DNA from: Pseudomonas syringae
GTDB taxonomy: Bacteria > Pseudomonadota > Gammaproteobacteria > Pseudomonadales > Pseudomonadaceae
Assembly: GCF_021606685.1 (NCBI RefSeq)
Contig: NZ_WKCB01000038.1
Location: forward strand, 1-51,790
Direction of reading: 5' to 3'
DNA length: 51,790 nt
Shown: positions 15,726 to 25,107 of the stretch, in pieces
Numbering within the stretch: position 1 is the stretch's first letter
Layout of the letters: every line of letters begins with the position of its first letter
Notes under the pieces: model-generated
The model's input: the letters and a program-made list of their open reading frames with translations, nothing else
Told to the model about the DNA's origin: nothing
Database searches by the model: none
Position numbers and translations under genes: made by a program

Positions 15726-15749
15726 ACGCACAATGCCGGGAATGATTTA
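15726..15749 (-). promoter_or_regulatory. PvdS iron-starvation (IS) box of pvdQ
   Basis: On the minus strand TAAAT-N16-CGT (TAAATCATTCCCGG then CATTGTGCGT) exactly matches the consensus for PvdS, the extracytoplasmic sigma factor for pyoverdine genes. It lies 71 bases upstream of the pvdQ GTG and argues strongly for low-iron induction. Confidence 0.88.
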
Positions 15750-15905
15750 GCCGCCGGGCGCATCTATTTGTGACGTCGACGTTGTGACAAAACCGATACT
15801 GACGAAATTTCTACATCGAAAACTTCATGATTTTGCTCGCTCGTACGTCTTACTAATTAAGAGCGCTCATTTTTCCTGATCAGGCTCTGATAAGGAGTTT
15901 TTTGC

Positions 15906-16286
15906 ATGTACAACCCGCAAGTGCCCACGGATGGACATTCACCGACCGCCGATGCCGGTTTCGGCAGCGGCGCGCAAGCGTTCGGCAAGGCGCCCGAACA
16001 ACAAGGCAACCAACGTATTCGTCATCTGCTCAAGTGTTTTGGCTTGCGTACCAGCCTGATACGGCTGAAAGTCATCGACGCCCTGCTCACCGCTGCCGGC
16101 AACCAGCGCACGCTGGGTGTGCGCGGCGTGCACAGCCACTTGCTGGAGCTGGGCATACCGCTGTCGTTCTTGAGTGTGCGCGAGGTGCTCAAGCGCCTGT
16201 GCAGCGAGGGCGTCATCACCCTCAATGCCGACAAAAGCTACAGCCTCCATGAAGAGGCTGCGAAGGTACTCGAAGGTCGGGCTTAA
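15906..16286 (+). CDS. Fur-like winged-helix protein (126 aa)
   Basis: The ATG follows AAGGAG by 7 bases. After a disordered N-terminus of about 35 residues, residues 37-120 form a winged-helix fold like the DNA-binding half of Fur proteins (RIRHLLKCFGLRTSLIRLKVIDALL, GVRGVHSHLLELGIPLSFLSVREVLKRLCSEGVI). The Fur metal-site His/Cys cluster and dimerisation domain are absent, so metal sensing cannot be inferred. Annotation pipelines often call it an Fe/Zn uptake regulator. It is divergent from pvdQ, sharing a 250-base promoter region, and could sense or modulate iron-related genes, but this is inference. Confidence 0.72.
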   Translation: MYNPQVPTDGHSPTADAGFGSGAQAFGKAPEQQGNQRIRHLLKCFGLRTSLIRLKVIDALLTAAGNQRTLGVRGVHSHLLELGIPLSFLSVREVLKRLCSEGVITLNADKSYSLHEEAAKVLEGRA

Positions 16287-16471
16287 AGCTTGACCTTGCG
16301 ACGCATGATGCCGTTGATCACCACCACGACCACTGCGACGGCAATGGCGATGGTCTGGAACGTCTTCTCACTGATAGCCCCGATGTTCTGCAGGTAGGAC
16401 AGCCCAAACATCGTCGCCAGTACAGCCAGGGCGATCAGAATCGAGTATTTCAAACGTTGCTTTTGGGTCAT
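16283..16471 (-). CDS. Small two-helix membrane protein (62 aa)
   Basis: The probable start is the ATG at 16469-16471 (MTQKQRLKYSILIALAVLATMFGL). Two hydrophobic segments, residues about 9-26 and 39-56 (QTIAIAVAVVVVVINGI), are separated by a short loop. The C-terminus is basic (MRRKVKL), so both ends should be cytoplasmic. It overlaps the convergent Fur-like gene end by four bases. The longer upstream frame lacks any protein-like character. Function unknown. Confidence 0.7.
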   Translation of the reverse strand: MTQKQRLKYSILIALAVLATMFGLSYLQNIGAISEKTFQTIAIAVAVVVVVINGIMRRKVKL

Positions 16472-16672
16472 GACGGGTTCCTGAACTTGAAAAATGTAGC
16501 CACTGCTGCGTGGTCGACAGGCGCACATATTACAGGCGATGGCGCACTTTGGCAGGTCAATCAGCCGGCATGCACCCGGCGCTGATGAAACCAGCGTGCA
16601 AACGGCAAACTGACGGCTTGCCGATGCAACCCTGACACGCAATATTTGGTATGAACCCCCACGCATCTGGCT

Positions 16673-16701
16673 GGAACTCCTTCGCATCAGTCCACCACGT
16701 A
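16673..16701 (+). promoter_or_regulatory. HrpL (hrp) box
   Basis: TGGAACT-N16-CCACGTA fits the hrp box consensus KGGARCY-N15/16-CCACNNA at every defined position (leading T at 16672). It ends 55 bases before the ATG of the RTX-M91 protease gene and points at it. HrpL is the sigma factor that drives type III secretion genes. Confidence 0.8.
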
Positions 16702-16756
16702 CGAGAAGTCTTGGCATGCAGTCAGACACTCGACGTTCAACACGAAGGAAGCCTCG

Positions 16757-18325
16757 ATGCTAGCGCCCCTAACTCCGTCAGCAGTTTCCACTTACTCCGT
16801 TCCGTCCAGCGAGCCGGATAAGCCCGCCCCGTCTCCCTATTCCCCACCCAGTGGCCTGGAACCGGGCGTATTGAGCACCCGCACGCACCTGCTATCAGAA
16901 AACAATGACGTGAAGTTCAGTCGCGAAATTGTGTGGGACACAACGAACCCCAAAAAAGAACCGACGATCAAATCAAACCGGCTGGTGGTTGAAACCTTTA
17001 ACAAGGCCGACACCGTCCATGTGCGCAATTGGCCGGGCGACAAGCTGCAGATCACGGTCAATGGCCGGTCGAGCCTGTTCGACGCCAAAGGGCAAAACAA
17101 TACGCAACAAGGCCTCCTGATCAAGACCAATGGCGGCAATGACAAGGTAATCGTTGAAGACTCTGTAAAGAATCGCTTGGACATTGAAGGCGGTGACGGG
17201 GACGACTATCTCCAGGCGGGTGGAGGCAGGTCCAGGGTTTATGGGCAAGGTGGTAACGACTTCATACAGTTAGGCAGCGGCCTGGGTTATGCCGAGGGCA
17301 ATGACGGGGACGACACGATCAAAAATGGCAAGGGCAATGCCGTGATATATGGCAACAATGGCAATGATCGTCTCTACGCACGCCCTGGTGCGGCGAGCAA
17401 ACAGACCTATATGGACGGTGGCAACGGCAACGATGTGCTCTTTGCCGGGAGCGGGCATACCGTTTTACACGGCGGTAATGGTGATGACCAATTGGTGGGG
17501 GCCGATCGCACAACCTTCTACACCGGGAAAGGCAACGACCGTATCTGGAATAATCAGCCTCAAGATCGCATTTACGCGGGTGCTAACGACCACTTCCAGC
17601 GTAACCAGGGCTCGACGTTTACCGAGGTTAAACCGAGCGCTGTTGGTAAAGAGGCTTATAAAGTGCTATTTCCTGCGCAATCCACTTCGCAGCAAGATAC
17701 GGATTTTGACCAACGCGTAAATGACGACATCGAATTTCTGCGCAGTTCACCGGTGGGCCAGCAGGCCCTTAGAGAAATGGATAAGCTCGCAGCGTTGAAT
17801 AATGCCCCGATCCACATCAGACCAGCCCAGTCCAGCGGCTCATCCTACGAGTTTGGCAGTAGAGAGCTCAATAACATGACGGATGAAGAGTTCGCCAACA
17901 CCAAGGGTTCGAACTTTGGCGAAATCACTCAAGGCGTGCCCGGCTCCCGAGCTGATCTCGCCTCGATCTATTATGACAAAGCCTCTGTTCTGGAAAACGC
18001 TGAACGCACAAATACCGCAGTTCCCGTCACCGCCCTTTTTCATGAGATGTCTCATGCCTACAACGGCGCCACGGGTACGTTCGTGGCAGGTAGATCTACC
18101 GAGCATCCAAAACCGGGCGAATCGCACGAGATCGAAAATCAGGAATATCAAGCCATCGGTATACCCAATGGTGGCCAGGCTTTTGACTTCGACAATGACC
18201 CCTCGACGCCGCCGACCAACACTAATCCTAAACCATTCAACGAGAATGCCTTGAGCGAAGAAATGGGTAAACCGTTAAGGCAATTCTATAAATTCAGCAA
18301 GAGCGATCAAGGCGACGGTAACTGA
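16757..18325 (+). CDS. RTX-repeat protein with M91-type zinc protease domain; candidate type III effector
   Basis: The 522-residue protein starts behind GAAGGA. Residues 1-50 are Ser/Pro-rich (about 10 Ser), with Ala-Pro at positions 3-4 and no acidic residue before Glu19. These are features of pseudomonad type III secretion signals. Residues about 125-270 hold some eight RTX-like nonapeptides (GGDGDDYLQ, GGNDFIQLG, GGNGNDVLF, GGNGDDQLV), which fold as a calcium-loaded beta-roll. Residues about 295-515 contain the zinc motif HEMSH (His429, Glu430, His433) in VTALFHEMSHAYNGATG, then ENQEYQAIG and ENALSEEMGKPLRQFY, as in the M91 family (NleD, HopH1, HopAP1). There is no classical signal peptide and no type I secretion genes beside it. 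The hrp box upstream supports HrpL control. The target is unknown. Confidence 0.85.
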   Translation: MLAPLTPSAVSTYSVPSSEPDKPAPSPYSPPSGLEPGVLSTRTHLLSENNDVKFSREIVWDTTNPKKEPTIKSNRLVVETFNKADTVHVRNWPGDKLQITVNGRSSLFDAKGQNNTQQGLLIKTNGGNDKVIVEDSVKNRLDIEGGDGDDYLQAGGGRSRVYGQGGNDFIQLGSGLGYAEGNDGDDTIKNGKGNAVIYGNNGNDRLYARPGAASKQTYMDGGNGNDVLFAGSGHTVLHGGNGDDQLVGADRTTFYTGKGNDRIWNNQPQDRIYAGANDHFQRNQGSTFTEVKPSAVGKEAYKVLFPAQSTSQQDTDFDQRVNDDIEFLRSSPVGQQALREMDKLAALNNAPIHIRPAQSSGSSYEFGSRELNNMTDEEFANTKGSNFGEITQGVPGSRADLASIYYDKASVLENAERTNTAVPVTALFHEMSHAYNGATGTFVAGRSTEHPKPGESHEIENQEYQAIGIPNGGQAFDFDNDPSTPPTNTNPKPFNENALSEEMGKPLRQFYKFSKSDQGDGN

Positions 18326-18352
18326 TACATCGGGCCAGCCTACGCCTGAGCC

Positions 18353-19270
18353 TCACCTCAAGCGCTGTAACCCCGTCCCCGGCTGCGCGCACAGCTCCAC
18401 CAGCCAATCCACAAATACCCGTACCCGCTGCGACAGCTGGCGATGCGGCGGGTACAGCGCCGTCAGGGCCATTGTCGGCACGGCCAGCTGGGGCAGCACT
18501 TCCACCAGGGTGCCCTGGGCGAGTCGCGCCATGGCGTGATAGTACGGCGCCTGGATCAGCCCGTACCCCGCCTCGCAGGCACAGAAGTAGCCGTCGGCAC
18601 TGTTCACCGCCACTACCTTTTGCAGGTTGATCGCACGCAGTTGGTTGCCCAGTTCAAATTCGAGGCCAAAGCGTTTACCGCTGGCACTGGAAACGTATTC
18701 GACCATCTGGTGCCGGGCCAAATCGTCCAGGCTTTGCGGTATGCCCATCCGCTCCAGATACCCGGGGCTGGCCAGGGTGACTTGGTCCATCATCGCCAGA
18801 GGCCGTGCCACCAGCGAGTCGTCCAGCGCCAGCCCGCCACGCAGCACGCAATCCACCCCCTCACGAATCAGGTCTACCGGGCGGTCATTAAGGCCGATTT
18901 CCAACTCGATCTGCGGGTAACGGGCCGTGAACGTTGGCAACGCCGGGATCACCAGAAAGCGCCCGATACCCGCAGGCATATCAACACTCAGCGTGCCGCG
19001 TGGGTTCTGGCGTTGAGTGGAAAACACCGCCTCGGTTTCTTCCAGATCCGTGAGCAGCTGCACGCAGCGTTGGTAGTACGCGGCGCCATCCAGGGTGGGG
19101 CTGACCTGGCGTGTGGTGCGTTGTAACAACTGCACACCGAGGTGGGCTTCCAGTTGCTTGATCAACACCGTCACCGAAGCGCGCGGCAATTGCAGGCTGT
19201 CGGCCGCCTTGGCAAACCCGCCCAATTCGACAATCCGGGTAAACACGCGCATGGCGTTGAAACGGTCCAC
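18353..19270 (-). CDS. LysR-family transcriptional regulator
   Basis: The 305-residue protein has the LysR helix-turn-helix at residues 1-60 ([45 protein letters not shown]). The effector-binding domain runs from about residue 90 ([33 protein letters not shown]). It is divergent from the aldo/keto reductase gene across 116 bases, the usual arrangement for a LysR protein and its target. The inducer is unknown. The similarity is to the broad DNA-binding group that regulates redox enzymes and efflux. Confidence 0.92.
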   Translation of the reverse strand: MDRFNAMRVFTRIVELGGFAKAADSLQLPRASVTVLIKQLEAHLGVQLLQRTTRQVSPTLDGAAYYQRCVQLLTDLEETEAVFSTQRQNPRGTLSVDMPAGIGRFLVIPALPTFTARYPQIELEIGLNDRPVDLIREGVDCVLRGGLALDDSLVARPLAMMDQVTLASPGYLERMGIPQSLDDLARHQMVEYVSSASGKRFGLEFELGNQLRAINLQKVVAVNSADGYFCACEAGYGLIQAPYYHAMARLAQGTLVEVLPQLAVPTMALTALYPPHRQLSQRVRVFVDWLVELCAQPGTGLQRLR

Positions 19271-19386
19271 GGGACGGCTCCTCAGAGGATTATTTAGAAA
19301 TTACGAATAGTGATAGTGCTTTTAGCCGGTTTATCCCGCTTTTGTCGAGGATGACAATGGGCGCCTCATCAACAGGAGTTAACCCC

Positions 19387-20382
19387 ATGCACATTCGTCA
19401 ACTGGGCAACAACGGCCCGCAGGTTTCCGCCATCGGCCTCGGCTGCATGGGCATGAGCGATTTCTACGCGCCAGGCACCGACACCACGCAAGCCGTCGCC
19501 ACCCTGCACCGCGCTCTGGAGTTGGGCGTTAACTTCCTCGATACCGCCGACATGTACGGGCCCCACACCAATGAGCAACTGATTGGCAAAGCCATCGCCG
19601 GCAAGCGTGACCAGGTGTTCCTGGCGAGCAAATTTGGCATCGTGCGCGATCCGGCCAACCCGGCACTGCGTGGGGTCAATGGCCGCCCCGAGTACATTCG
19701 CGCGGCCATCGATGGCACGCTGCAGCGTTTGGGCATAGAAACCCTGGACCTGTACTACCAGCACCGTATCGACCCCAACGTGGCCATCGAAGAAACGGTC
19801 GGCGCCATGGCGGAGTTGGTCAAGCAAGGCAAAGTGCGTTACCTGGGCCTCAGCGAAGCCAGCGCCGCCACCCTGGAGCGGGCGCACAAGGTTCATCCGA
19901 TCAGCGCCCTGCAAAGCGAATACTCGCTGTGGAGCCGCGATCAGGAGGGCAACGGTTGCCTTGCGGCCTGCCAGCGGCTGGGCATCGCGTTTGTACCCTA
20001 CAGCCCATTGGGTCGCGGCTTCCTGACCGGCGCGCTGAAAAGCCCCGAGGATTTCGGCGCCAATGACTACCGCCGCTTCAGCCCGCGCTTCCAGGGCGAA
20101 AACTTCGCGAAAAACCTGCAACTGGTCGAGCAGGTCAAAAGCCTGGCCGCCGACAAAGGCGTGACCGCCGGGCAACTGGCGCTGGCCTGGGTATTGGCCC
20201 AAGGCGACTACATCATCCCCATCCCCGGGACCAAGCAGCGCAAGTACCTGGAAGAAAACGTGGCGGCCGTATCGATCAACCTCAGCCCCATTGAACGCAC
20301 GGCGCTGGAGGCGATCTTCCCCGCCGATGCAACGGTGGGCCTGCGCTACCCCCCGGAGGTCATGGCGATGCTGGATATCTGA
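19387..20382 (+). CDS. Aldo/keto reductase
   Basis: The start chosen is the ATG at 19387 ([24 protein letters not shown]), which has AGGAG nine bases upstream; 331 residues. The TIM-barrel catalytic tetrad is visible: Asp52 and Tyr57 in [15 protein letters not shown], Lys82 in FLASKFG, and His126 in LYYQHRIDP. The NADPH-binding end ([17 protein letters not shown]) is present. The 'GCMGMS.FY' start is typical of YakC-type reductases acting on aldehydes and ketones. It is probably controlled by the divergent LysR regulator. Confidence 0.93.
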   Translation: MHIRQLGNNGPQVSAIGLGCMGMSDFYAPGTDTTQAVATLHRALELGVNFLDTADMYGPHTNEQLIGKAIAGKRDQVFLASKFGIVRDPANPALRGVNGRPEYIRAAIDGTLQRLGIETLDLYYQHRIDPNVAIEETVGAMAELVKQGKVRYLGLSEASAATLERAHKVHPISALQSEYSLWSRDQEGNGCLAACQRLGIAFVPYSPLGRGFLTGALKSPEDFGANDYRRFSPRFQGENFAKNLQLVEQVKSLAADKGVTAGQLALAWVLAQGDYIIPIPGTKQRKYLEENVAAVSINLSPIERTALEAIFPADATVGLRYPPEVMAMLDI

Positions 20383-20515
20383 GGTTGCGGCGCCGCTCAG
20401 CGGCGCCTGCACTTTCTTGCACGAACGTACCTAAAGCTCCTGCGCCCCAAGCCGATAGCCCTACGAAGCTCTAACAAAGCCGCGTCAATAATAAACGCTT
20501 CGTAAGGACGACCTC

Positions 20516-22510
20516 ATGCCCCCACTGCGCTCCATCCAAGCCCGCTATACCCTGTTCCTGGTGCTGTTCGTCCTGGTGTTATTCGTGTTGACCGTCGTCG
20601 GTATCGGCCAGTTGGTCGCGCCCACGTTGCGCCACACCGAAGAACAGGTGGTGCTCAACCGCATTGCCGAAGTGGCCGAACAGATCAAGGGTGAACTAAA
20701 CAAGGTTCAAGCCCAGCAACGCAGCATCACCCAGACTATCCCGCTGCTCGACAGCGACGCCATCGACAAGGTCCTGCCCGGCCTGGTGGACCAGTATGGC
20801 GAGCTGAAAGTCTTCGGCGGCGGCATCTGGCCACTGCCGAACCAGCGCACCCCAGGTCGCAACAAACACAGCACCTTCTGGCACCGCGATGCGTCGGGCA
20901 AGCTGGCGGTCAACACCTTCTGGAACAGCGACCCGGCCCCCAACTACTACGACCAGAGCTGGTACAAGGGCGGCCTCGCCTCGCCGCGCGGCCAATGTGC
21001 CTGGGCCGCCGCCTACAAGGACGATGCCAGCCAGGAGCCGCGCACCAACTGCGCCATGGCGATCCAGCGTGACGGCGCGGCGTACGGCGTTGCGACCATC
21101 GACGTGACGCTGGGCTTTTTCAACGAGCTGGTAGCCAGTAAAGAAAAAGACATCGGCGGGCAGATGCTGATCGTCGAGGCCGACGGCAAAATCATCAGCA
21201 ACAGCACACGCCTCAGCAGCCCGGTGGTGCTGAAAAACATCAGCGAGCTGGCCGGCACTTCGGCATTTGCCGCCCAGGTCAGCAAAGCCCTCGCCCACCG
21301 CGACCAGGCCTTGCAACGCAGCGAGTTTGATAACCAGGGCGTGGCCAGCACCTTTTATATGCGCCCAATCGAAGGCACGCCGTGGTTCCTCGCCACTGCC
21401 CTGCCCACCTCGTTGATCACCGCACAGCGTGATGATGTGCTCGGCAGCCTGGCCCTGCTGCAGATCCCCATGGTGGTGCTGCTGGTGCTGCTGGCGTTCT
21501 ATGCGATTCGCCAGCTGGTGCAGCGCATGAAAGCGCTGAAGAGCAATATCGATGCGCTCTCCGCCGGCGACGCCGACCTCACGCGGCGCATCACCATCCG
21601 CGCGGAAGACGAACTGGGCGCCATCGGCCATTCGGTCAACCGCTTTATCGTCTACCTGCAAAACATGATCGGCGAAGTGACCCAGGCCACCGGCGCCATG
21701 TCCTCGGGCCTTGAGCAGTTGCAGAAAACCTCGGCGCACACCAACCAGATTTTGGTGCGCCACGCCTCGGAAACCGACCAGACCGTCACCGCCATCACCG
21801 AGATGAGCTCCACCGCCGACACCGTTGCGCAAAACGCGGCGGAAACCGCATCCTTCACCCAGCGCGCCAACGAACACGCCGACCGCTCCCGCGTGGTCGT
21901 GGGCGAAGCGTCCAGCAGCGTCAGCGCCTTGATCGGCGAAGTCGCCAGCGCCACCCACACCGTGGAAAACATGCGCCAGGACGCCGCCCGCATCACCGAA
22001 ACCCTCGGCGTGATCGGCGCAATTGCCGGCCAGACCAACCTGTTGGCACTCAACGCCGCGATTGAAGCCGCGCGTGCCGGCGAGCAGGGTCGTGGGTTTG
22101 CGGTGGTGGCCGACGAAGTACGCGCCCTGGCGGCGCGCACCCAGGCCAGCACCTCGCAGATCAATGAAATGCTCGCGCGCCTCACCACCGGCGTGAGTTC
22201 GTCGGTGGCGGCCATGGAGAATACCCAGGCCAGTTGCCAGTCGGCGGCGGATGCCACGGCGCGGGTCAACACCGGCCTGGACGAAATGGCCGGTTCGGTC
22301 AGCCATATCAACAACCTCAGCACCCAGATCGCCACGGCCGCCGAACAGCAAAGCGCGGTAACCGAAGAGATCAACCGCAGCATGGTGCAGATCCGACATA
22401 TGGTCGACGAGCTGGTGCAAAGCGGTCACGCCACTGAAACCAATACCCAAAGCCTGCTGGATGCCAATGGCCGGGTGATTGCATTGATGGGGCGCTTCAA
22501 GGTGCGCTGA
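20516..22510 (+). CDS. Methyl-accepting chemotaxis protein with dCache sensor
   Basis: The 664-residue receptor has TM1 at residues 12-35 and a periplasmic dCache-type domain at about 36-300 ([51 protein letters not shown]). TM2 lies near 308-332 ([18 protein letters not shown]), followed by HAMP and a signalling domain. The signalling tip is the conserved [20 protein letters not shown]...[14 protein letters not shown]. The exact amino-acid-binding motif of PctA-like receptors is not clear, so the ligand is unknown. No CheR-binding pentapeptide ends the protein. AAGGACG precedes the start. Confidence 0.93.
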   Translation: MPPLRSIQARYTLFLVLFVLVLFVLTVVGIGQLVAPTLRHTEEQVVLNRIAEVAEQIKGELNKVQAQQRSITQTIPLLDSDAIDKVLPGLVDQYGELKVFGGGIWPLPNQRTPGRNKHSTFWHRDASGKLAVNTFWNSDPAPNYYDQSWYKGGLASPRGQCAWAAAYKDDASQEPRTNCAMAIQRDGAAYGVATIDVTLGFFNELVASKEKDIGGQMLIVEADGKIISNSTRLSSPVVLKNISELAGTSAFAAQVSKALAHRDQALQRSEFDNQGVASTFYMRPIEGTPWFLATALPTSLITAQRDDVLGSLALLQIPMVVLLVLLAFYAIRQLVQRMKALKSNIDALSAGDADLTRRITIRAEDELGAIGHSVNRFIVYLQNMIGEVTQATGAMSSGLEQLQKTSAHTNQILVRHASETDQTVTAITEMSSTADTVAQNAAETASFTQRANEHADRSRVVVGEASSSVSALIGEVASATHTVENMRQDAARITETLGVIGAIAGQTNLLALNAAIEAARAGEQGRGFAVVADEVRALAARTQASTSQINEMLARLTTGVSSSVAAMENTQASCQSAADATARVNTGLDEMAGSVSHINNLSTQIATAAEQQSAVTEEINRSMVQIRHMVDELVQSGHATETNTQSLLDANGRVIALMGRFKVR

Positions 22511-22523
22511 TAAATTACTGAGA

Positions 22524-22548
22524 CACTCCCGTGCAATGCGCGGGAGTG
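22524..22548 (+). terminator. Hairpin after the chemoreceptor gene
   Basis: CACTCCCG and CGGGAGTG form an 8-bp stem around nine bases, 14 bases after the stop. No T tract follows, so terminator activity is uncertain. Confidence 0.4.
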
Positions 22549-22600
22549 GGACTATTCTGAAAGTTCCAAGTGTAAAGCCCCGCCACACAGGAGGTCTGCC

Positions 22601-23059
22601 ATGCGCGCTGTCGAGCAGTCGGTCCGCTTGGAGCGGATCAGTCAGGAACGCTTTATCCAGGCCCCCATCGATGCCGTTTACGACTATGTGACCCAGCCGG
22701 ATCGCTGGTACGAATGGCACCCCACCTCTCTCAGTGCCGACACCGGCACCACCGGCCCGCTCCCCGCCGGTGCGCGTTTTACCGAAATGATCGACCTGCT
22801 CGGCGTGCGCGTGCCCATGAGCTACCGCGTACAGATTGCCCGGCGACCCGCAGAATTCAAGACCGTGTTCACCTCCCTGGCAGTGGATGGCTCCATTCAC
22901 TACTTCCTGCAACCGTTTCGCGACGGCACGCTGTTCAAGCGCGTGTTGACCTATGAAACCGAATTGCAGCTGACCACCTTGCATGAGCGCATGAGCGAAC
23001 TGTCGACCATTGCCCTTGACCAGCTCAAGCACCGGTTGGAAAACCCGCCCTTCGTATAA
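22601..23059 (+). CDS. SRPBCC-family protein (START-like)
   Basis: The 152-residue protein has an AGGAGG ribosome site seven bases before its ATG. The early segment ERFIQAPIDAVYDYVTQPDRWYEWHP is the hallmark start of polyketide cyclase/START-like SRPBCC domains. GARFTEMIDLLGVRVPMSYRV and the C-terminal helix ALDQLKHRLEN complete the helix-grip fold. Such proteins bind hydrophobic ligands; nothing here identifies the ligand. It stands between a chemoreceptor and a DUF411 gene, apparently a single gene or the first of a short run. Confidence 0.85.
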   Translation: MRAVEQSVRLERISQERFIQAPIDAVYDYVTQPDRWYEWHPTSLSADTGTTGPLPAGARFTEMIDLLGVRVPMSYRVQIARRPAEFKTVFTSLAVDGSIHYFLQPFRDGTLFKRVLTYETELQLTTLHERMSELSTIALDQLKHRLENPPFV

Positions 23060-23141
23060 TTTGGAAACATTACCGCCGCGCCCCATGGAAAAAAGCAGGG
23101 AGAATGCCCGGCTTATCGCCCCGCATTCACTGAGACCGCCC

Positions 23142-23588
23142 ATGAAAAACCCATTGCGACTGGCCCTGCTTTTAACGGTTTTTGCCGCCACGTTCGCCCA
23201 GGCCGCCGACCTGATCCCCATCGACGTGCACCGCGACGCCAATTGCGGCTGCTGCAAGCAGTGGATCAGCCATCTGCAGCGCAACGGTTTCCAGGTCAAC
23301 GACCATGTCGAAACCAATATGAGTGAGGTCAAGCAACGCCTCGGCGTGGCACCGCGTCTGGCCTCGTGCCACACCGCCGTGATCGACGGCAAGTTCGTCG
23401 AGGGCCATGTACCCGCCGAACACGTGCTGGCGTTGCGCAAGCGTGACGATCTGCTCGGCATCGCCGCACCCGGCATGCCGATGGGCTCGCCGGGCATGGA
23501 GATGGACGGCATGAGCGGTGCCTATCAGGTCATCGGCCTGACCCGTGACGGCAAAGACGTGGTGGTGGCCGACTACCCGGCCCGCTGA
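23142..23588 (+). CDS. DUF411 periplasmic metal-binding protein
   Basis: The start chosen is the ATG at 23142 because it begins a signal peptide (MKNPLRLALLLTVFAATFAQA, cleaved before ADLIP); 148 residues. The DUF411 signature HRDANCGCCKQWISHLQRNGF contains the CGCC cysteines. ASCHTAVIDGKFVEGHVPAEHV and the Met-rich APGMPMGSPGMEMDGM follow. Members are often linked to copper resistance, and the Met-rich tail fits copper binding, but function is not proven. The next gene begins four bases after the stop. Confidence 0.88.
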   Translation: MKNPLRLALLLTVFAATFAQAADLIPIDVHRDANCGCCKQWISHLQRNGFQVNDHVETNMSEVKQRLGVAPRLASCHTAVIDGKFVEGHVPAEHVLALRKRDDLLGIAAPGMPMGSPGMEMDGMSGAYQVIGLTRDGKDVVVADYPAR

Positions 23589-23591
23589 TCG

Positions 23592-24035
23592 ATGCTCGCC
23601 GGTTACCTGGGGCTGTTTTTTGCCGCATTCGGCGCCGCGACCTTATTGCCGTTGCAATCGGAAGCGGTGCTGGTCGGCCTGTTGCTCAGCGGGCATTACA
23701 GCCTCTGGCTGCTGCTGGGCATCGCTACGCTGGGCAATGTGCTGGGCTCCGTGGTGAACTGGCTGCTCGGCCGCGGCGTGGAGCGCTTCAAGCAGCGGCG
23801 CTGGTTTCCGGTCAGCGACCGGCAATTGGACAAAGCTCGTTACCATTACGCCCGTTGGGGCCATTGGACGTTACTACTCAGCTGGGTGCCGATCATTGGC
23901 GACCCGCTGACGCTGGTGGCCGGGGTGATGCGTGAACCGTTATGGCGGTTCCTGCTGCTGGTGACCGTGGCCAAAGGCCTGCGTTACGCTGTGCTGGCCG
24001 CGGTGACCGTGCAGTGGCTGTTAATTCCTGCTTAA
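23592..24035 (+). CDS. YqaA/DedA-like VTT-domain membrane protein
   Basis: The 147-residue integral membrane protein has about four hydrophobic segments. The signature FGAATLLPLQSEAVLVGLLLSG, then GNVLGSVVNWLLGRG, then LLSWVPIIGDPLTLVAGVMR matches the VTT family (YqaA subgroup). These are small DedA relatives linked to lipid scrambling or membrane homeostasis. It starts four bases after the DUF411 stop and is likely co-transcribed. Confidence 0.88.
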   Translation: MLAGYLGLFFAAFGAATLLPLQSEAVLVGLLLSGHYSLWLLLGIATLGNVLGSVVNWLLGRGVERFKQRRWFPVSDRQLDKARYHYARWGHWTLLLSWVPIIGDPLTLVAGVMREPLWRFLLLVTVAKGLRYAVLAAVTVQWLLIPA

Positions 24036-24079
24036 TCCCCTCGCAACAGCATCCGCACACCCTTCTCGGAGACCTGACA

Positions 24080-25081
24080 ATGCCCCTGATCCGTGCTTTT
24101 TGCATCGCCGGCCTGCTTACGGCCAGTGCCGCCCCGGTACTCGCCGCCACCTATGGCCCCGAGCTGCAAGGCTTTCAATACCCCTACCCGGTCCAACACT
24201 TCACGTTCCAGTCCCAGGGCAAATCCCTGCAAATGGGCTATATGGATGTCCCGGCCAAAGGCAAAGCCAACGGCCGCAGCGTGGTGCTGATGCACGGCAA
24301 GAACTTCTGCGGCGCCACCTGGGAGGGTTCGATCAAGGCCCTGAGCGACGCTGGCTACCGCGTGATCGCGCCGGACCAGATCGGTTTCTGTACGTCCAGC
24401 AAGCCGGACAACTACCAATACAGCTTCCAGCAACTGGCGAACAACACCCATCAATTGCTCGAAGAACTGGGCATTAAAAAGGCCACGCTGCTGGGGCATT
24501 CCACCGGCGGCATGCTGGCCACCCGATACGCACTGATGTACCCCGCGCAAACCGAACAGCTCGGGCTGGTCAACCCGATCGGCCTGGAAGACTGGAAAGC
24601 CTTGGGCGTGCCGTATATCAACGTCGACCAGTGGTATCAGCGCGAGCTGAAAGTCAGCGCCGAGGGCATTCGTAAATACCAGCTCAACACCTATTACGTC
24701 GGGCGCTGGAAGCCGGAATACGAGCGTTGGGTCGACATGTACGCTGGCCTGAGCAACGGCCCGGGGCACACCCAGGTGGCATGGAACTCGGCGTTGATTT
24801 ACGACATGATCTTCACCCAACCGGTGTACTACGAGTTCAAGGACCTGAAAATGCCTACGCTGCTGCTGATCGGCACCGCCGATAACACGGCGATCGGCAA
24901 AGACCTCGCACCGCCGGACGTCAAGGCCAAGCTCGGCAACTACGCCGTTCTGGGCAAGCAAGTGGCCAAGCTGATCCCCCACGCCACCCTGGTCGAGTTC
25001 CCGGGCCTGGGGCATGCGCCGCAGATGGAAGAGCCGGCCCGCTTTCATGCAGCGCTGTTGCAGGGTTTGAACGCCCTTTAA
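24080..25081 (+). CDS. Secreted alpha/beta hydrolase
   Basis: The ATG at 24080 opens a Sec signal peptide (MPLIRAFCIAGLLTASAAPVLA), so this start is preferred over the longer frame; 333 residues. The alpha/beta-hydrolase landmarks are VVLMHGKNFCGATWEG (oxyanion loop), the nucleophile Ser141 in LLGHSTGGMLATRYAL, the acid in LLIGTADNTA, and the His in FPGLGHAPQMEEP. The enzyme should act in the periplasm or outside. The substrate is unknown; esters or C-C bonds are possible. Confidence 0.9.
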   Translation: MPLIRAFCIAGLLTASAAPVLAATYGPELQGFQYPYPVQHFTFQSQGKSLQMGYMDVPAKGKANGRSVVLMHGKNFCGATWEGSIKALSDAGYRVIAPDQIGFCTSSKPDNYQYSFQQLANNTHQLLEELGIKKATLLGHSTGGMLATRYALMYPAQTEQLGLVNPIGLEDWKALGVPYINVDQWYQRELKVSAEGIRKYQLNTYYVGRWKPEYERWVDMYAGLSNGPGHTQVAWNSALIYDMIFTQPVYYEFKDLKMPTLLLIGTADNTAIGKDLAPPDVKAKLGNYAVLGKQVAKLIPHATLVEFPGLGHAPQMEEPARFHAALLQGLNAL

Positions 25082-25107
25082 TCCAACCTTTTTCGAGGCA
25101 CTCGTGA

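Noticed and set aside
20696..23512. Very long open frame (938 codons) on the minus strand opposite a chemoreceptor, an SRPBCC and a DUF411 gene
   Set aside because: The plus strand has clear conserved proteins here. Long antisense frames are a normal by-product of GC-rich codon use, and this one has no recognisable domain or ribosome site.
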